Part shown: positions 1 through 8,565 of the stretch, one piece after another | Layout: each line of letters starts with the position of its first letter | Numbering within the stretch: the first letter of the stretch is position 1 | Source: Streptomyces sp. NBC_01669 | Lineage (GTDB): Bacteria > Actinomycetota > Actinomycetes > Streptomycetales > Streptomycetaceae | DNA length: 64,000 nucleotides | Direction: 5' to 3' | Assembly (NCBI RefSeq): GCF_026339735.1 | Contig: NZ_JAPEQG010000001.1 | Coordinates: 5,208,001 to 5,272,000 of the forward strand | Position numbers and translations under genes: made by a program | Notes under the pieces: generated by a model | The model's database searches: none | What the model was told of the DNA's origin: nothing | Seen by the model: the letters and a program-made list of their open reading frames with translations, nothing else

Positions 1-92
1 TCCCTGTACAACTCGCAGAAGTTGGGCGCAGACATTGGATGCCTGACTTCCCTGGAAAGCCGACCCGACGTGACCGTCGATGAGGAGTGCCC

Positions 93-2936
93 ATGCGCAC
101 CGTCCCAGGCCTGTGTCCCGGCCGCCGAACCCCGGCCTCAGCGCTGACTTCCGTCGTGGCCGTCGCCGCGATGGGCATCGGGCTGGTTGTACTGCCCGTC
201 GCCCCTGCCGCCGCCCGGAGCGGGGCGCCGATCGTCTTTCACGTCTCACCCACCGGCAGTGACAAGGCCAACGGGTCGGCGGCCAAGCCGTTCCGGACGC
301 TGGAGCGGGTTCAGAAGGCCGTCCGCACATCGCTTCGTACGGCGGTGCGTCAGGGGAGACCGGTCGATGTCGTGGTGCACGGCGGTACGTACCGAGTGCA
401 GTCCACGCTGAGATTCGGCGCCGCCGACTCGGGTACTGCGAAAGCCCCGGTCCGCTATGTCGCGGCGCCCGGCGAGCGCGTCGTCATCAGCGGCGGCCGC
501 TCTCTCGCACCCCAGTGGCGCTCCTACTCGGGCGCCGTCGAGGTCGCCGACATCGGAGCCGGCCTCGACTTCGACGGGCTCTTCCTCGACGGGGAGCGGC
601 AGACGCTTGCCCGGTACCCGAACCACGACCCGGACACGGCGATCCTCGGTGGGTACGCATCCGACGCCATCTCCGCGCAACGCGTGGCCCGTTGGAAGAA
701 TCCGACGACGGCTCTCGTGCGTGGTCTGCACAACGGCATGTGGGGCGGGAACTCCTTCAAGGTCACGGGCGTGAAGGCGGACGGCACGCCGGACCTTGAC
801 TGGGTCGGTGACAACAACCGGGGCAGCGGTCTGCACGGTACGTACCGCATGGTCGAGAACGTCTTCGAGGAGCTCGACGCGCCCGGCGAGTGGTTCTACG
901 ACAAGCCCGCCGGGAAGCTCTACTTCTATCCCCCCGAGGGCGTCGATCCCGCGAAGGCGCGTGTCGAGACGGCAGAGCAGAACGAGTTGATCCGAGTGGA
1001 GGGCAACGGTCCGGGCGATGCCGTCCACCATCTGACCTTCTCCGGCTTCACCTTCACCCAGACCCATCGCACGCTGTTCAACCAGCCGTACGAGAAGCTC
1101 CAGCTCGGCGACTGGGCATTCGCGCGAGCGGCTGCGGTTCATCTGAAGAACACCGAGAACGTCGTGGTGAGCGACTCGCACTTCGACCAGGTGGGCGGCA
1201 ACGCGGTCCTCGTCGACGGGTACAACAGCCGTGACGCCGTCTCGGGCAATGAGTTCAGCCACTCCGGAGCCTCCGATGTCGCTGTCATCGGCAGCCCTGA
1301 CGCGGTCCGTGAGCCGTCCACCTGGGACAGCATGCGCAGGACCATCAGCGACACCCGGCCGGGACCGAAGACGGAGAACTACCCCCGCGACGTCAGCATC
1401 CGCGACAACTACATGCACGACAACGGTCAGTTCGAGAAGCAGACCTCCGGCGTCCAGATATCGATGAGCCGTCACGTCACCGTCGACGGCAACACCATCC
1501 ACGACGGTCCCCGGGCATGTGTCGACATCAACGACGGCACGTGGGGCGGGCACCTCATCGAGAACAACGACATCTTCAACTGCGTGAAGGAGACGTCCGA
1601 CCACGGGCCGTTCAACTCCTGGGGCCGCGACCGCTTCTGGCCGCTGACCGCCGACGACGCGACGAAGAAGTCGTACGCAGGACTCGACGCCATGGAGACC
1701 ACCGTCATCCGCCACAACCGGATCCGGCACTCCTCGCACTGGGACATCGACCTCGACGACGGCAGCTCCAACTACCTCATCGAGGACAATCTGCTGCTCA
1801 ATGGCGGGGTCAAGCTTCGTGAAGGCTTCCACCGGACCGTACGCAACAACGTGTTCGTCAACGGCGGCGCGCACTTCCATGTCTGGTTCGCGGACAGTGG
1901 CGATGTCGTCGAGAAGAACGTCTTCGTCACCGACACCCCCTACAGCCTGATCCAGGTCGACATGGCCCGGAGCAAGCCCGTCATCAACGACAACCTGTTC
2001 TGGAACAACGGGAAGACCGTCCAGGGGCTCGGCGACGCCTGGCGCGCCCAGGGGCTGGACACCCGGTCGGTGATCGCCGACCCGAAGTTCACGGGCGCCT
2101 CCCCCTTCGACGACCCGAAGAAGCTCGACTACACCGTCGGGTCCGATTCGCCCGCGCTGGCGCTCGGCTTCCGCAACATCGCGATGGACGGCTTCGGTAA
2201 GGCCGGTTCCCCGACGCCGCCGCCGCTCGCCTGGCCCACCGTGCCTCCCGCCACCGACACCCTCGACGCCTTCCCGGAACCGCTGCTGGGCGCCCCGGTG
2301 ACGCGGATCCACTCCGACGCGATCAAGTCCGCCACGGGCCTGACCGACACCAACGGTCTGCACCTGGCCTCCGTGCCGAACACCTCGGAGGCCTACCGGC
2401 AAGGGCTGCGCGCCAATGACGTCATCAGAGAGATCGGAGGCCGCCAGGTCACCGACCGCAACAGTTTCTGGCTCGTGTACAACCAGGCGGCTCCCGGCAC
2501 CGACGTTCCGCTGAAGGTCTGGCGCAACCAGGCAACGGCCGACGTGACCCTGCGCAAGCCCGTCGGCGGCGAGCAGATCAACAACACCTCGGGGGTTGTG
2601 TACACGGGCACCGGATGGGACTGGAAGAACAGCTCCCGGGGCGGGGCCGGTGGATGGGCCGACGACGTGCATGCCACGCAGGCCGCGGGCGACTCCTTCG
2701 AGCTCGCCTTCAACGGCACCGCGATCGACCTCATCACCCAGGTCAACACCGACGAGGGCGAGGTCGAGCTCTTCCTCGACGGCCGGTCCGTCGGCACGGT
2801 CGACAACTACAACGCCACTCGCGTGCACCAGAAGACCGTCTTCAGCAGGACCGGGCTGACACCCGGAATCCACACCCTCAAGGGCGTCATGAAGACGGGC
2901 GACTACATGATCGTCGACAGTTTCAGGATCCACTAG
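93..2936 (+). CDS. Secreted right-handed beta-helix protein with PDZ domain
   Basis: A 947-residue exported protein. The ATG at 93 is preferred over the GTG at 87 because a GAGGAG ribosome binding site lies at 82-87. Residues 1-42 form a signal peptide ending in an Ala-rich stretch. Residues 50-80 carry the FHVSPTGSD...PFRTLERVQ entry typical of parallel beta-helix polysaccharide-active proteins, followed by many DNxxxN / xVxxNxxxxN rungs to about residue 700. Residues 755-830 read as a PDZ domain (GLRANDVIREIGGRQV). The last 120 residues look like a beta-sandwich ligand-binding module. A glycan-lyase or epimerase role is inference only; no catalytic residues were identified. It is monocistronic and ends at a strong hairpin. 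Confidence 0.85.
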   Translation: MRTVPGLCPGRRTPASALTSVVAVAAMGIGLVVLPVAPAAARSGAPIVFHVSPTGSDKANGSAAKPFRTLERVQKAVRTSLRTAVRQGRPVDVVVHGGTYRVQSTLRFGAADSGTAKAPVRYVAAPGERVVISGGRSLAPQWRSYSGAVEVADIGAGLDFDGLFLDGERQTLARYPNHDPDTAILGGYASDAISAQRVARWKNPTTALVRGLHNGMWGGNSFKVTGVKADGTPDLDWVGDNNRGSGLHGTYRMVENVFEELDAPGEWFYDKPAGKLYFYPPEGVDPAKARVETAEQNELIRVEGNGPGDAVHHLTFSGFTFTQTHRTLFNQPYEKLQLGDWAFARAAAVHLKNTENVVVSDSHFDQVGGNAVLVDGYNSRDAVSGNEFSHSGASDVAVIGSPDAVREPSTWDSMRRTISDTRPGPKTENYPRDVSIRDNYMHDNGQFEKQTSGVQISMSRHVTVDGNTIHDGPRACVDINDGTWGGHLIENNDIFNCVKETSDHGPFNSWGRDRFWPLTADDATKKSYAGLDAMETTVIRHNRIRHSSHWDIDLDDGSSNYLIEDNLLLNGGVKLREGFHRTVRNNVFVNGGAHFHVWFADSGDVVEKNVFVTDTPYSLIQVDMARSKPVINDNLFWNNGKTVQGLGDAWRAQGLDTRSVIADPKFTGASPFDDPKKLDYTVGSDSPALALGFRNIAMDGFGKAGSPTPPPLAWPTVPPATDTLDAFPEPLLGAPVTRIHSDAIKSATGLTDTNGLHLASVPNTSEAYRQGLRANDVIREIGGRQVTDRNSFWLVYNQAAPGTDVPLKVWRNQATADVTLRKPVGGEQINNTSGVVYTGTGWDWKNSSRGGAGGWADDVHATQAAGDSFELAFNGTAIDLITQVNTDEGEVELFLDGRSVGTVDNYNATRVHQKTVFSRTGLTPGIHTLKGVMKTGDYMIVDSFRIH

Positions 2937-2944
2937 CGGGAGAG

Positions 2945-2976
2945 GGGGCCGGGACCTCGCCCCAGGTCCCGGCCCC
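2945..2976. terminator. Bidirectional intrinsic terminator hairpin
   Basis: A perfect 13-bp GC-rich inverted repeat (2945-2957 with 2964-2976) with a 6-nt loop sits between two convergent genes. There is no T-tract, which is usual in Streptomyces. Confidence 0.75.
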
Positions 2977-2981
2977 GGCTC

Positions 2982-3788
2982 TCAGTCCCACCAGAACGAC
3001 CAGGACTCCTTGCCCAGCACGTACTGGTCCGCGTAGGCGCGCAGGGTGTCCGGGGTGTTGTGGGCGATGTTGTCCGGGCAGAACGCGAAGTGCTCGGCGG
3101 CGACCGCCACCGCCTCGTCGACGGTGGTGGGCGGTGTGGCCACCGAGACGGTCAGGTGGTCGAAGCCGAGCGCCACGACCCGTATGCCGAAGCGGTCCTC
3201 CCAGGACCGGAGCACCGCGCAGAGCCGCGCCACGTCGTTCTCGTAATTGAGCGGGCCCGTCCAGCCGATCGCCGCCGGTATGTCCGCGCTGCGACGGGTG
3301 GGCACCAGGGCTGCGCGGGCTCCCGGCATCCTGCTGTCCTCGGCGGTGAGCCGGGCGGCGATCACGGCGGCCCGTTCCTCCGCGTCGACGGGGTCGCTCA
3401 CGGGCGGGTGGGATGCGAGGCCCGGCCAGTCCGGGCCGAACGGGTCGATCGCGGCGCCTTCGAGCTCGTCCTCCGCGTACTCCTCCCAGAGTTCGCCCAG
3501 CACCTCTTCGGCGTCGTGGTCGCCCGGGTACGACGTCATACCGGGGCTGAGCTCCCACTTCTCGGGCCACTCACCGCGTGTCCCGCCGTCAAGGAGGACG
3601 GGGAGCAGCCCGACCGCCCTGCCTTCGGCGAGCAGCCGCGGCCAGGTGTCCGGGGCCGCGGGCCCGTCCGCGTACCAGAGCAGCGGTTCGTGCCACGGGC
3701 CGTCGTGCGTCTCGTCGACCAGTGTGCCGGGCGGGAGTTGGAGCCCGGAGGTGGCCAGGGACGGAAGCGGGTTCGGGAGCGTCGCCAT
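2982..3788 (-). CDS. DUF4253 domain-containing protein
   Basis: A 268-residue cytoplasmic protein with no signal peptide or membrane segment. The C-terminal 110 residues match the DUF4253 pattern: W-x-x-RFG-x-R-VVALGF-D, then CPDN, and the family's aromatic end WSFWWD. The N-terminal half is acidic and less conserved. The start is placed at ATG 3788 because the upstream in-frame extension to 3812 adds residues that do not look conserved. The function of the family is unknown. It is transcribed toward the beta-helix gene and separated from it by a shared terminator hairpin. Confidence 0.85.
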   Translation of the reverse strand: MATLPNPLPSLATSGLQLPPGTLVDETHDGPWHEPLLWYADGPAAPDTWPRLLAEGRAVGLLPVLLDGGTRGEWPEKWELSPGMTSYPGDHDAEEVLGELWEEYAEDELEGAAIDPFGPDWPGLASHPPVSDPVDAEERAAVIAARLTAEDSRMPGARAALVPTRRSADIPAAIGWTGPLNYENDVARLCAVLRSWEDRFGIRVVALGFDHLTVSVATPPTTVDEAVAVAAEHFAFCPDNIAHNTPDTLRAYADQYVLGKESWSFWWD

Positions 3789-3839
3789 GACCGCGACTCT
3801 AGACGCGGTCACTGACAGCGGTGGGGCGCGGGCCTTGGA

Positions 3840-4499
3840 CTACGGGTGTGCGTGAACGACGGCGAACGCGGTGCGAGCCGTGGTGCCGTCGGGCATCGGC
3901 GCGTCCGCGGTGACGTGGCCGAGTACCTGCCCCTCGGTGTCCTGACCGGGCTGGAGAACGCGGTTGATGTGGATGGTCAGGCGGCGTCCGTCGGATGCTG
4001 TCTCCACGAGGATGTCCGTACCGTCCGGGTCGTCGCTCACGGTCGTGGAGGCGATCGGCGTCGTGACGCCGGACTCCGCGAACCAACCGCTGACGGAAGG
4101 GTCGGGGGTGTCGCTCGTGCTCTGCATCTGCGGCTCTGCCTCGCCTACGATCAGCGCGAACAGCTGGGCGACGAGGACCGGGTCACGCGTTCCGTCGTAC
4201 ACCCACCGCTGTCCCAGCACCCCGTGCTGGGTGGTGCCGATGAGCGCCGCGTCGGCGCCCGCGATCGGTGCGCCGCGATAGCTGAACGGCACCTGGTACG
4301 TGACCGGCTGGTCCCCCGACGTGTCGGTGACCGCCATGAACTCGATCCCCACCTCGCCCTTCGGGTCGTCCAGTCGGAATCCGCCGGCCTTCACCAGCTC
4401 GGGTTGTCCCTTGCCGCGGTACCAGGGCTGCGCGGGCAGCCAGCCGGCGAGGAGTTCCAGCTTGGTGGGCGTCAGCGTGGTGTGGTGGATGAAAGCCAT
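3840..4499 (-). CDS. Maltokinase N-terminal cap-like protein
   Basis: 219 residues. The opening FIHHTTLTPTKLELLAGWLP, then QPWYRGKG and the RLDDPxGEVGIEF block, matches the stand-alone maltokinase N-terminal cap-like family found in actinobacteria. These are often mislabelled 1,4-alpha-glucan branching proteins. In maltokinases this cap precedes the kinase lobe; here no kinase domain follows, so enzymatic activity is not supported. The start ATG at 4499 follows a GGGAGGGA site. It may be cotranscribed with the DUF397 gene upstream (24-bp gap). Confidence 0.8.
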   Translation of the reverse strand: MAFIHHTTLTPTKLELLAGWLPAQPWYRGKGQPELVKAGGFRLDDPKGEVGIEFMAVTDTSGDQPVTYQVPFSYRGAPIAGADAALIGTTQHGVLGQRWVYDGTRDPVLVAQLFALIVGEAEPQMQSTSDTPDPSVSGWFAESGVTTPIASTTVSDDPDGTDILVETASDGRRLTIHINRVLQPGQDTEGQVLGHVTADAPMPDGTTARTAFAVVHAHP

Positions 4500-4523
4500 G
4501 GCGGTGGTATCCCTCCCGTGGGC

Positions 4524-4715
4524 TCAGACGAGTCGCCGGCCGGCGGCGAAGCCGGCGAAGGCCGACCAGGCGGCGGGGGCGATGGTGAAGATGGGGCCGT
4601 CAGGGTTCTTGGAGTCGCGGACGTGGACGGCGGTGGGGTGGGTGGCTACCTCGGTGCACTCGCCGCCCTCGCTACCGCTGTAGCTGGACTTGAACCACTC
4701 ACGTGCGGTGCTCAT
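4524..4715 (-). CDS. DUF397 domain-containing protein
   Basis: 63 residues, full length for the family. It has the defining pattern W-x-KSSYSG-x-x-G-x-CxEVA, VRDSKNPDGP, and a terminal WSAFxxF. DUF397 proteins in Streptomyces are usually encoded right after an XRE-type regulator with a DUF5753 domain and are thought to act with it. Here the start overlaps the end of the DUF5753 frame by 4 bp (ATGA), so the pair was an operon. The partner is truncated (see 4712-5116), which leaves this small protein probably orphaned. Confidence 0.9.
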   Translation of the reverse strand: MSTAREWFKSSYSGSEGGECTEVATHPTAVHVRDSKNPDGPIFTIAPAAWSAFAGFAAGRRLV

Positions 4716-5116
4716 TGCTCTCCTAGCAGCAGGTTCAACAGGCCCTTTGTGTCCTCGGTGTTGAGGGCCTGCGTCCGCAGCATCGCATATTTCTGCGCGA
4801 GGATGCTGACCTCATTCGGATCAGAGATGAGCTGGCTGCCGCGCTGTGTTTCCGTGTAGGCGATGCGCTGATAGTCCGGTGTTTCCACCAGGATGAAAGG
4901 TCCGTCGAGCGCCGCGTGATTCGTCCGGGCCAGCGGCATGACCTGGAGCGTGAAGCCGGGGAGATCGGCGCATGCCCGCAGGTGGCGGAGCGTCTCCTCG
5001 TACACGACTGCACCACCCAGGGGAGCCAGCACGACCCCTTCGGAGATGATGAAGCTGGTGGTCGGAGGGAGTTTGCGACGCAAAATCTCCTGACGTTCCA
5101 GCCGGTTGCCGACGTG
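4712..5116 (-). pseudogene. Truncated XRE/DUF5753 regulator (C-terminal part only)
   Basis: The frame encodes a clean DUF5753 C-terminal half: RLERQEILRR at its upstream end, then SEGVVLAPLGG, LPGFTLQVMPL, GPFILVE and YTETQRG. Family members are about 280 residues, with an N-terminal helix-turn-helix. Here the similarity stops abruptly near 5116 and an in-frame stop lies just upstream inside a dispersed repeat, so the DNA-binding domain and roughly 150 residues are missing. The only usable start is a TTG at 5083. The remaining part could still be translated, but it cannot act as a DNA-binding regulator. The downstream DUF397 gene is intact. Confidence 0.8.
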
Positions 5117-5118
5117 GA

Positions 5119-5175
5119 AGGGGGTCCCCCCTGGCCCTTAAGGCCTTGGGGGAGGGCGTGCCGGGAGGGGCACCA
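5119..5175. repeat. Streptomyces-type GC-rich dispersed intergenic repeat
   Basis: The block contains nested short palindromes: GGGGGTCCCCC at its start, CCTTAAGG in the middle, and a GTGCC...GGCAC stem at the end. It sits exactly where the DUF5753 frame loses similarity. I recognise the GGGGGTCCCCC / TTGGGGGAGG style as common in Streptomyces intergenic DNA, but copy number was not tested. Confidence 0.5.
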
Positions 5176-5218
5176 GTGCTGTGGCCGTATGGCTCGACCG
5201 GGTCCGTCCGGTTCCGTT

Positions 5219-5275
5219 GTGTCCTCGATCGCCGGACGGGCTTGAAATTCAAGGCCGTCCGGCGATGGAGGACAC
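5219..5275. terminator. Long dispersed palindrome, probable terminator of the MFS gene
   Basis: Two arms of about 26 bp (5219-5245 and 5250-5275) pair with only a few mismatches around a 4-nt AATT-type centre. The core TCGCCGGACGG is a motif seen repeatedly at Streptomyces gene ends. It lies 16 bp beyond the stop of the minus-strand transporter gene, so it can terminate that transcript. Confidence 0.65.
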
Positions 5276-5291
5276 GGTGTGGCCGCAGGTC

Positions 5292-6641
5292 CTACGAGGC
5301 GGCCTGTACCGCCTGCCGGGCCGGGTCCGGCGTACGGTCGTCGGACGATGGCGTGCCGAGCCGGTGCAGGCGCGACGTGCAGACGATGCCGATCGCCGAG
5401 ATCACCATCAACATGACGGCCGGCGGCCAGTAGTGGCCGCCCGCGGCCGCCGCGAGGGAGACCGCGGCCAGCGGTGCGAGGCCGCCGAAGATCATGTTGC
5501 AGATCTGGTAGGAGAGGGAGATGCCGGTGTAGCGGACGTGCGCGGCGAAGCCCTCGACGAGGATCGATGCGATGGGCCCGTACAGCGCGGACATCACCAG
5601 GCGCATGGCCAGCATCATCAGCCAGATGAGGAAGACGCTGCCGGTGCCCAGCACCATGAACTGCGGCACGGCGAGGACGATGACGCCCGCGAGGCCGGCG
5701 ATCACGACCTTGTGCGGTCCGACCCGGTCGGCGAGCCAGGACAGCCAGGGCGTGACGAGGAGTTCCAGGAAGGCGGCCAGGGTGAGGCCGTTCAGCAGCA
5801 TGGACTCCGACAGGTGAAGGTCCCCGGTTCCGTACGAGAGCAGGAAGCTGGTGACGACGTAGTAGCCGCCGGTCGCGGTGGCCAGTGCGAAGACGCCGAT
5901 GAGGACCGTCCGCCAGGCCTTCTGGAAGACCTCCACGACGGGCAGCTTGGCCGCCCCGTCCTCCTTCGCCTCCTGTTCCTTGCGCACCTCCTCCATGACC
6001 GGGGACTCCTCCAGCTTGACCCGGACGATCAGGCCCACGACCACCAGCACGGCGGAGGCCAGGAAGGGCACGCGCCAGCCCCAGCTCATGAACGCGTCGT
6101 CGCCGAAGAGGTTCATCAGGCTGAAGGCGCCCGTGGAGAGCAGTGCGCCGACGGATGATCCGAGTTGGGCGAACGATCCGAAGAAGGCGGCCTTGCCGCG
6201 CGGGGCGTTCTCCACGGCGATCAGTACCGCGCCGCCCCACTCCCCGCCGATGGCGATGCCCTGGACCAGGCGCAGCACGATCAGCAGGATCGGGGCGAGC
6301 GCGCCGACCTGGGCGTACGTGGGCAGCAGGCCGATGGCGAAGGACGCGACGCCCATCATCACCAGCGTGATGACCAGGGTCTTCTTGCGCCCGACGCGGT
6401 CACCGATGTGTCCGAAGACGATGCCGCCGAGCGGGCGCAGCAGGAAGCCGATGGCGAAGGTCGCGAAGGCGGACAGGGTCCTGAGGTAGGGCGACATGTC
6501 CGGCGGGAAGAACACGTCGTTGAAGACGATCGCCGCTGCGGTGGCGAACGCGTAGAAGTCGTACCACTCGATGGAGGTCCCGGCCAGTGCCGCGACGGCG
6601 GCTCTGTACGGGCTCTTATCGGTGCTGGGCTGCGGGGACAT
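5292..6641 (-). CDS. MHS-family MFS transporter (metabolite:H+ symporter)
   Basis: 449 residues, the usual length for the metabolite:H+ symporter branch (shikimate, citrate and alpha-ketoglutarate permease relatives). It has about 12 membrane segments, the family entry SIEWYDFYAF, the loop 2-3 signature GHIGDRVGRKK, and GEWGGAVL in the fourth segment. The reading frame stays open far upstream, but the true start is the ATG at 6641, where MSPQPSTDKSPY leads into the first segment. It lies 71 bp after the amidohydrolase gene on the same strand, so it probably imports that enzyme's substrate or product. The substrate cannot be told from sequence. Confidence 0.9.
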   Translation of the reverse strand: MSPQPSTDKSPYRAAVAALAGTSIEWYDFYAFATAAAIVFNDVFFPPDMSPYLRTLSAFATFAIGFLLRPLGGIVFGHIGDRVGRKKTLVITLVMMGVASFAIGLLPTYAQVGALAPILLIVLRLVQGIAIGGEWGGAVLIAVENAPRGKAAFFGSFAQLGSSVGALLSTGAFSLMNLFGDDAFMSWGWRVPFLASAVLVVVGLIVRVKLEESPVMEEVRKEQEAKEDGAAKLPVVEVFQKAWRTVLIGVFALATATGGYYVVTSFLLSYGTGDLHLSESMLLNGLTLAAFLELLVTPWLSWLADRVGPHKVVIAGLAGVIVLAVPQFMVLGTGSVFLIWLMMLAMRLVMSALYGPIASILVEGFAAHVRYTGISLSYQICNMIFGGLAPLAAVSLAAAAGGHYWPPAVMLMVISAIGIVCTSRLHRLGTPSSDDRTPDPARQAVQAAS

Positions 6642-6712
6642 GGGGCCTCCGGGGGCGGGAGGGGCGGCGGGGAAGGGGTGGGGCGAGCGGAGAGAGGAGC
6701 GGAAGGGGTGGG

Positions 6713-8368
6713 TCAGCGGCCGGGGGCGGACCAGGCGCGGGTGCCGCCGATCCAGGTCTCGCGTACACCGATGGAGGCGAGTTCGGCCGGGTCCGCGGTG
6801 AGCGGGTCGCTGTCCAGGACGACGAAGTCGGCGAGCATGCCCGGGGCCAGGGCGCCCACGGCGTGTTCGCGGTGCAGGGCGCGGGCGGCCGACTCGGTGT
6901 GCGCGCGCAGCCCGTCCGCCACGGGCATCTGCAGCGAGGCGTCGCCGAGGACGGTGCCGAGGACGGTGCGCCGGGTCGCGGCGGCGGAGACGGCTTCCAG
7001 CGGGGCGGGCGGCGCGACGGGGGCGTCCGAACTGAAGACGACGGGGACGCCCGCGGTGAGGCAGGGGCCTGCCGGGTTGTAGCGGTGGCCGAGGTCGCCG
7101 ACGGCGGTCAGTGTGCCGTCGCCGGTGCGCAGGTGGTGCTGGGGCTGCATGACCGGGATGACGCCCAGCCGGCCCATGCGGGCGATCTGTTCGTCGGTGG
7201 GCAGGCCCGAGTGCTCGATCCGGTGGCGCATGTCGGGGCGCTCCCGGTCGGCCTGTGCCTTCTCGATGGCGTCGAGGACCATGCCGATGGCGTACGGGGA
7301 CTGGGCGTGCGTCGCGGTCTGGAGGCCGGCGCGGTGGGCGCGGGCGACGATCTCGGCGTACTCCTCCGCCGAGTGGTACAGCTGCCCGTGGTGGCAGCAG
7401 TCGGCGGCGTATCCCTCGGGGAAGTACGCGGTCCAGCCGCCGAGTGTCCCGTCGGCGTAGAACTTGACGCCCTGGACACGGAACAGGTCGTCGCCGAAGC
7501 CGTTCACCACGCCCAGGTCGAGCGCGGTGTCGAGGAGGGCGGAGGTGAGGTAGGCGGAGACGCGCATGCGCAGGGAGCCGTCGGCGCGGGCGCGCAGATA
7601 CGTCTCCATCTCGCGGCGGGACGCCTGGGCGTCGCCGACGGTGGTGACTCCGGCGGCGAGGAAGACGTCCTGGGCGCGCTGGAGGTGGTCGGCCATGATG
7701 GCGTCGGGCTCGGAGAGGTGGAAGTTCGGGCCGTGGTTGCCGATCTTCACGCCGCCGGGGCCGGTGAGCAGGTCGCAGGCGGCGTCCCAGAGTTGGCCGT
7801 CGGGCTCGCCGGAGGTGAAGCGGCCGATGCTGCCGCCCTCGGGGTCGGGGGTGCCCGCGGTGACACCGCAGGTGCGCAGAGTGTGGGAGTTGACGACGCC
7901 GCCGTGGCCGGAGGCGTTCATCACGTACACCTCGCGGTCGGTGGCGACGCGGTCCAGGTCGTGGCAGGTGGGGTGGCGGCGCTCGGCGAGCCGGCGGTGC
8001 TCGTAGCCGAAGCCGCGCACGGGGACTCCGGCGGGCAGTTCGCGGGCGGCGTCGGTGAGAACGGCGACGAGCGTCTCGATGTCGGGTACGCGTTCGGGGC
8101 GGCAGTCGACCCAGGCGAGCGCCTGCCCGTACATGACCGGGTGGCAGTGGGCGTCGACGAATCCGGGGTGGACGAGGCCGCCGTCGAGGTCGAGGACGTC
8201 GTCGGCGCGGCCGCCGAGCGCGGCGCGGGCGTCTTCGGCGGTGCCGACGTGGGCGATCCGGCCGCCGCGGACGGCCAGCGCCTCGGCGCGTACGGAGGTG
8301 CCGGGCGCGGCGACGGCCGCGCCGGTCACCAGGAGCGTGCGGTCGGCGTCGTCGAGGGGGTGGTGCAT
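6713..8368 (-). CDS. YtcJ-like amidohydrolase
   Basis: 551 residues, amidohydrolase superfamily (TIM-barrel metal-dependent hydrolases), closest in layout to the YtcJ/imidazolonepropionase-like long form. Visible landmarks are the first metal pair in FVDAHCHPVMYG, THAQSPYA and RIEHSGLP in the middle, and the late aspartate in VFSSDAPVAP. ATG 8368 is chosen because the 40 residues upstream in frame are Arg/Ser-rich and unlike the family. It is the first gene of a likely two-gene unit with the MHS transporter, so it probably hydrolyses an amide or cyclic compound taken up by it. Its promoter carries GCGAACGAATCA, shared with the dehydrogenase gene at 9685. Confidence 0.85.
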   Translation of the reverse strand: MHHPLDDADRTLLVTGAAVAAPGTSVRAEALAVRGGRIAHVGTAEDARAALGGRADDVLDLDGGLVHPGFVDAHCHPVMYGQALAWVDCRPERVPDIETLVAVLTDAARELPAGVPVRGFGYEHRRLAERRHPTCHDLDRVATDREVYVMNASGHGGVVNSHTLRTCGVTAGTPDPEGGSIGRFTSGEPDGQLWDAACDLLTGPGGVKIGNHGPNFHLSEPDAIMADHLQRAQDVFLAAGVTTVGDAQASRREMETYLRARADGSLRMRVSAYLTSALLDTALDLGVVNGFGDDLFRVQGVKFYADGTLGGWTAYFPEGYAADCCHHGQLYHSAEEYAEIVARAHRAGLQTATHAQSPYAIGMVLDAIEKAQADRERPDMRHRIEHSGLPTDEQIARMGRLGVIPVMQPQHHLRTGDGTLTAVGDLGHRYNPAGPCLTAGVPVVFSSDAPVAPPAPLEAVSAAATRRTVLGTVLGDASLQMPVADGLRAHTESAARALHREHAVGALAPGMLADFVVLDSDPLTADPAELASIGVRETWIGGTRAWSAPGR

Positions 8369-8433
8369 GAGGGGCCTGCTTTCGACCGGGGGACGTCCAT
8401 GAGGAGCCGTACGTGCGGAGAGTCCGCAACGGC

Positions 8434-8445
8434 TGATTCGTTCGC
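8434..8445 (-). promoter_or_regulatory. Shared 12-bp promoter motif, copy 1
   Basis: GCGAACGAATCA reads in the direction of the amidohydrolase gene, 66 bp before its ATG. The same 12 bases, same orientation relative to the gene, lie 39 bp before the 2-hydroxyacid dehydrogenase ATG. It is a candidate site for the Lrp-type regulator encoded between them. Confidence 0.45.
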
Positions 8446-8565
8446 ATGGACGATATGCAGCAGACGATGCCTTGCCTAGACCCTTCACTCACAAATTTTT
8501 CGGAATGTGATGGCGGGTTTTACTTACGTATCGTCCGGCGGGCGATCGCAGGGAAGGGTTTCTCG

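Noticed and set aside
1..92. A gene fragment at the left edge
   Set aside because: No frame with recognisable protein content ends here; it is treated as upstream sequence of the beta-helix gene.
246..2933. Open minus-strand frame of 895 codons antisense to the beta-helix gene
   Set aside because: GC-bias shadow: composition is Val/Gly/Arg/Asp-rich without any domain, and the plus strand carries a clear secreted protein.
6587..8479. Open plus-strand frame of 630 codons opposite the amidohydrolase
   Set aside because: The minus strand shows all metal-binding motifs; the plus frame is a low-complexity Gly/Val/Glu shadow.
6642..8492. Long N-terminal extension of the MFS transporter frame back to 8492
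   Set aside because: The extension is an Arg/Pro-rich shadow of the amidohydrolase; the family start is at 6641.
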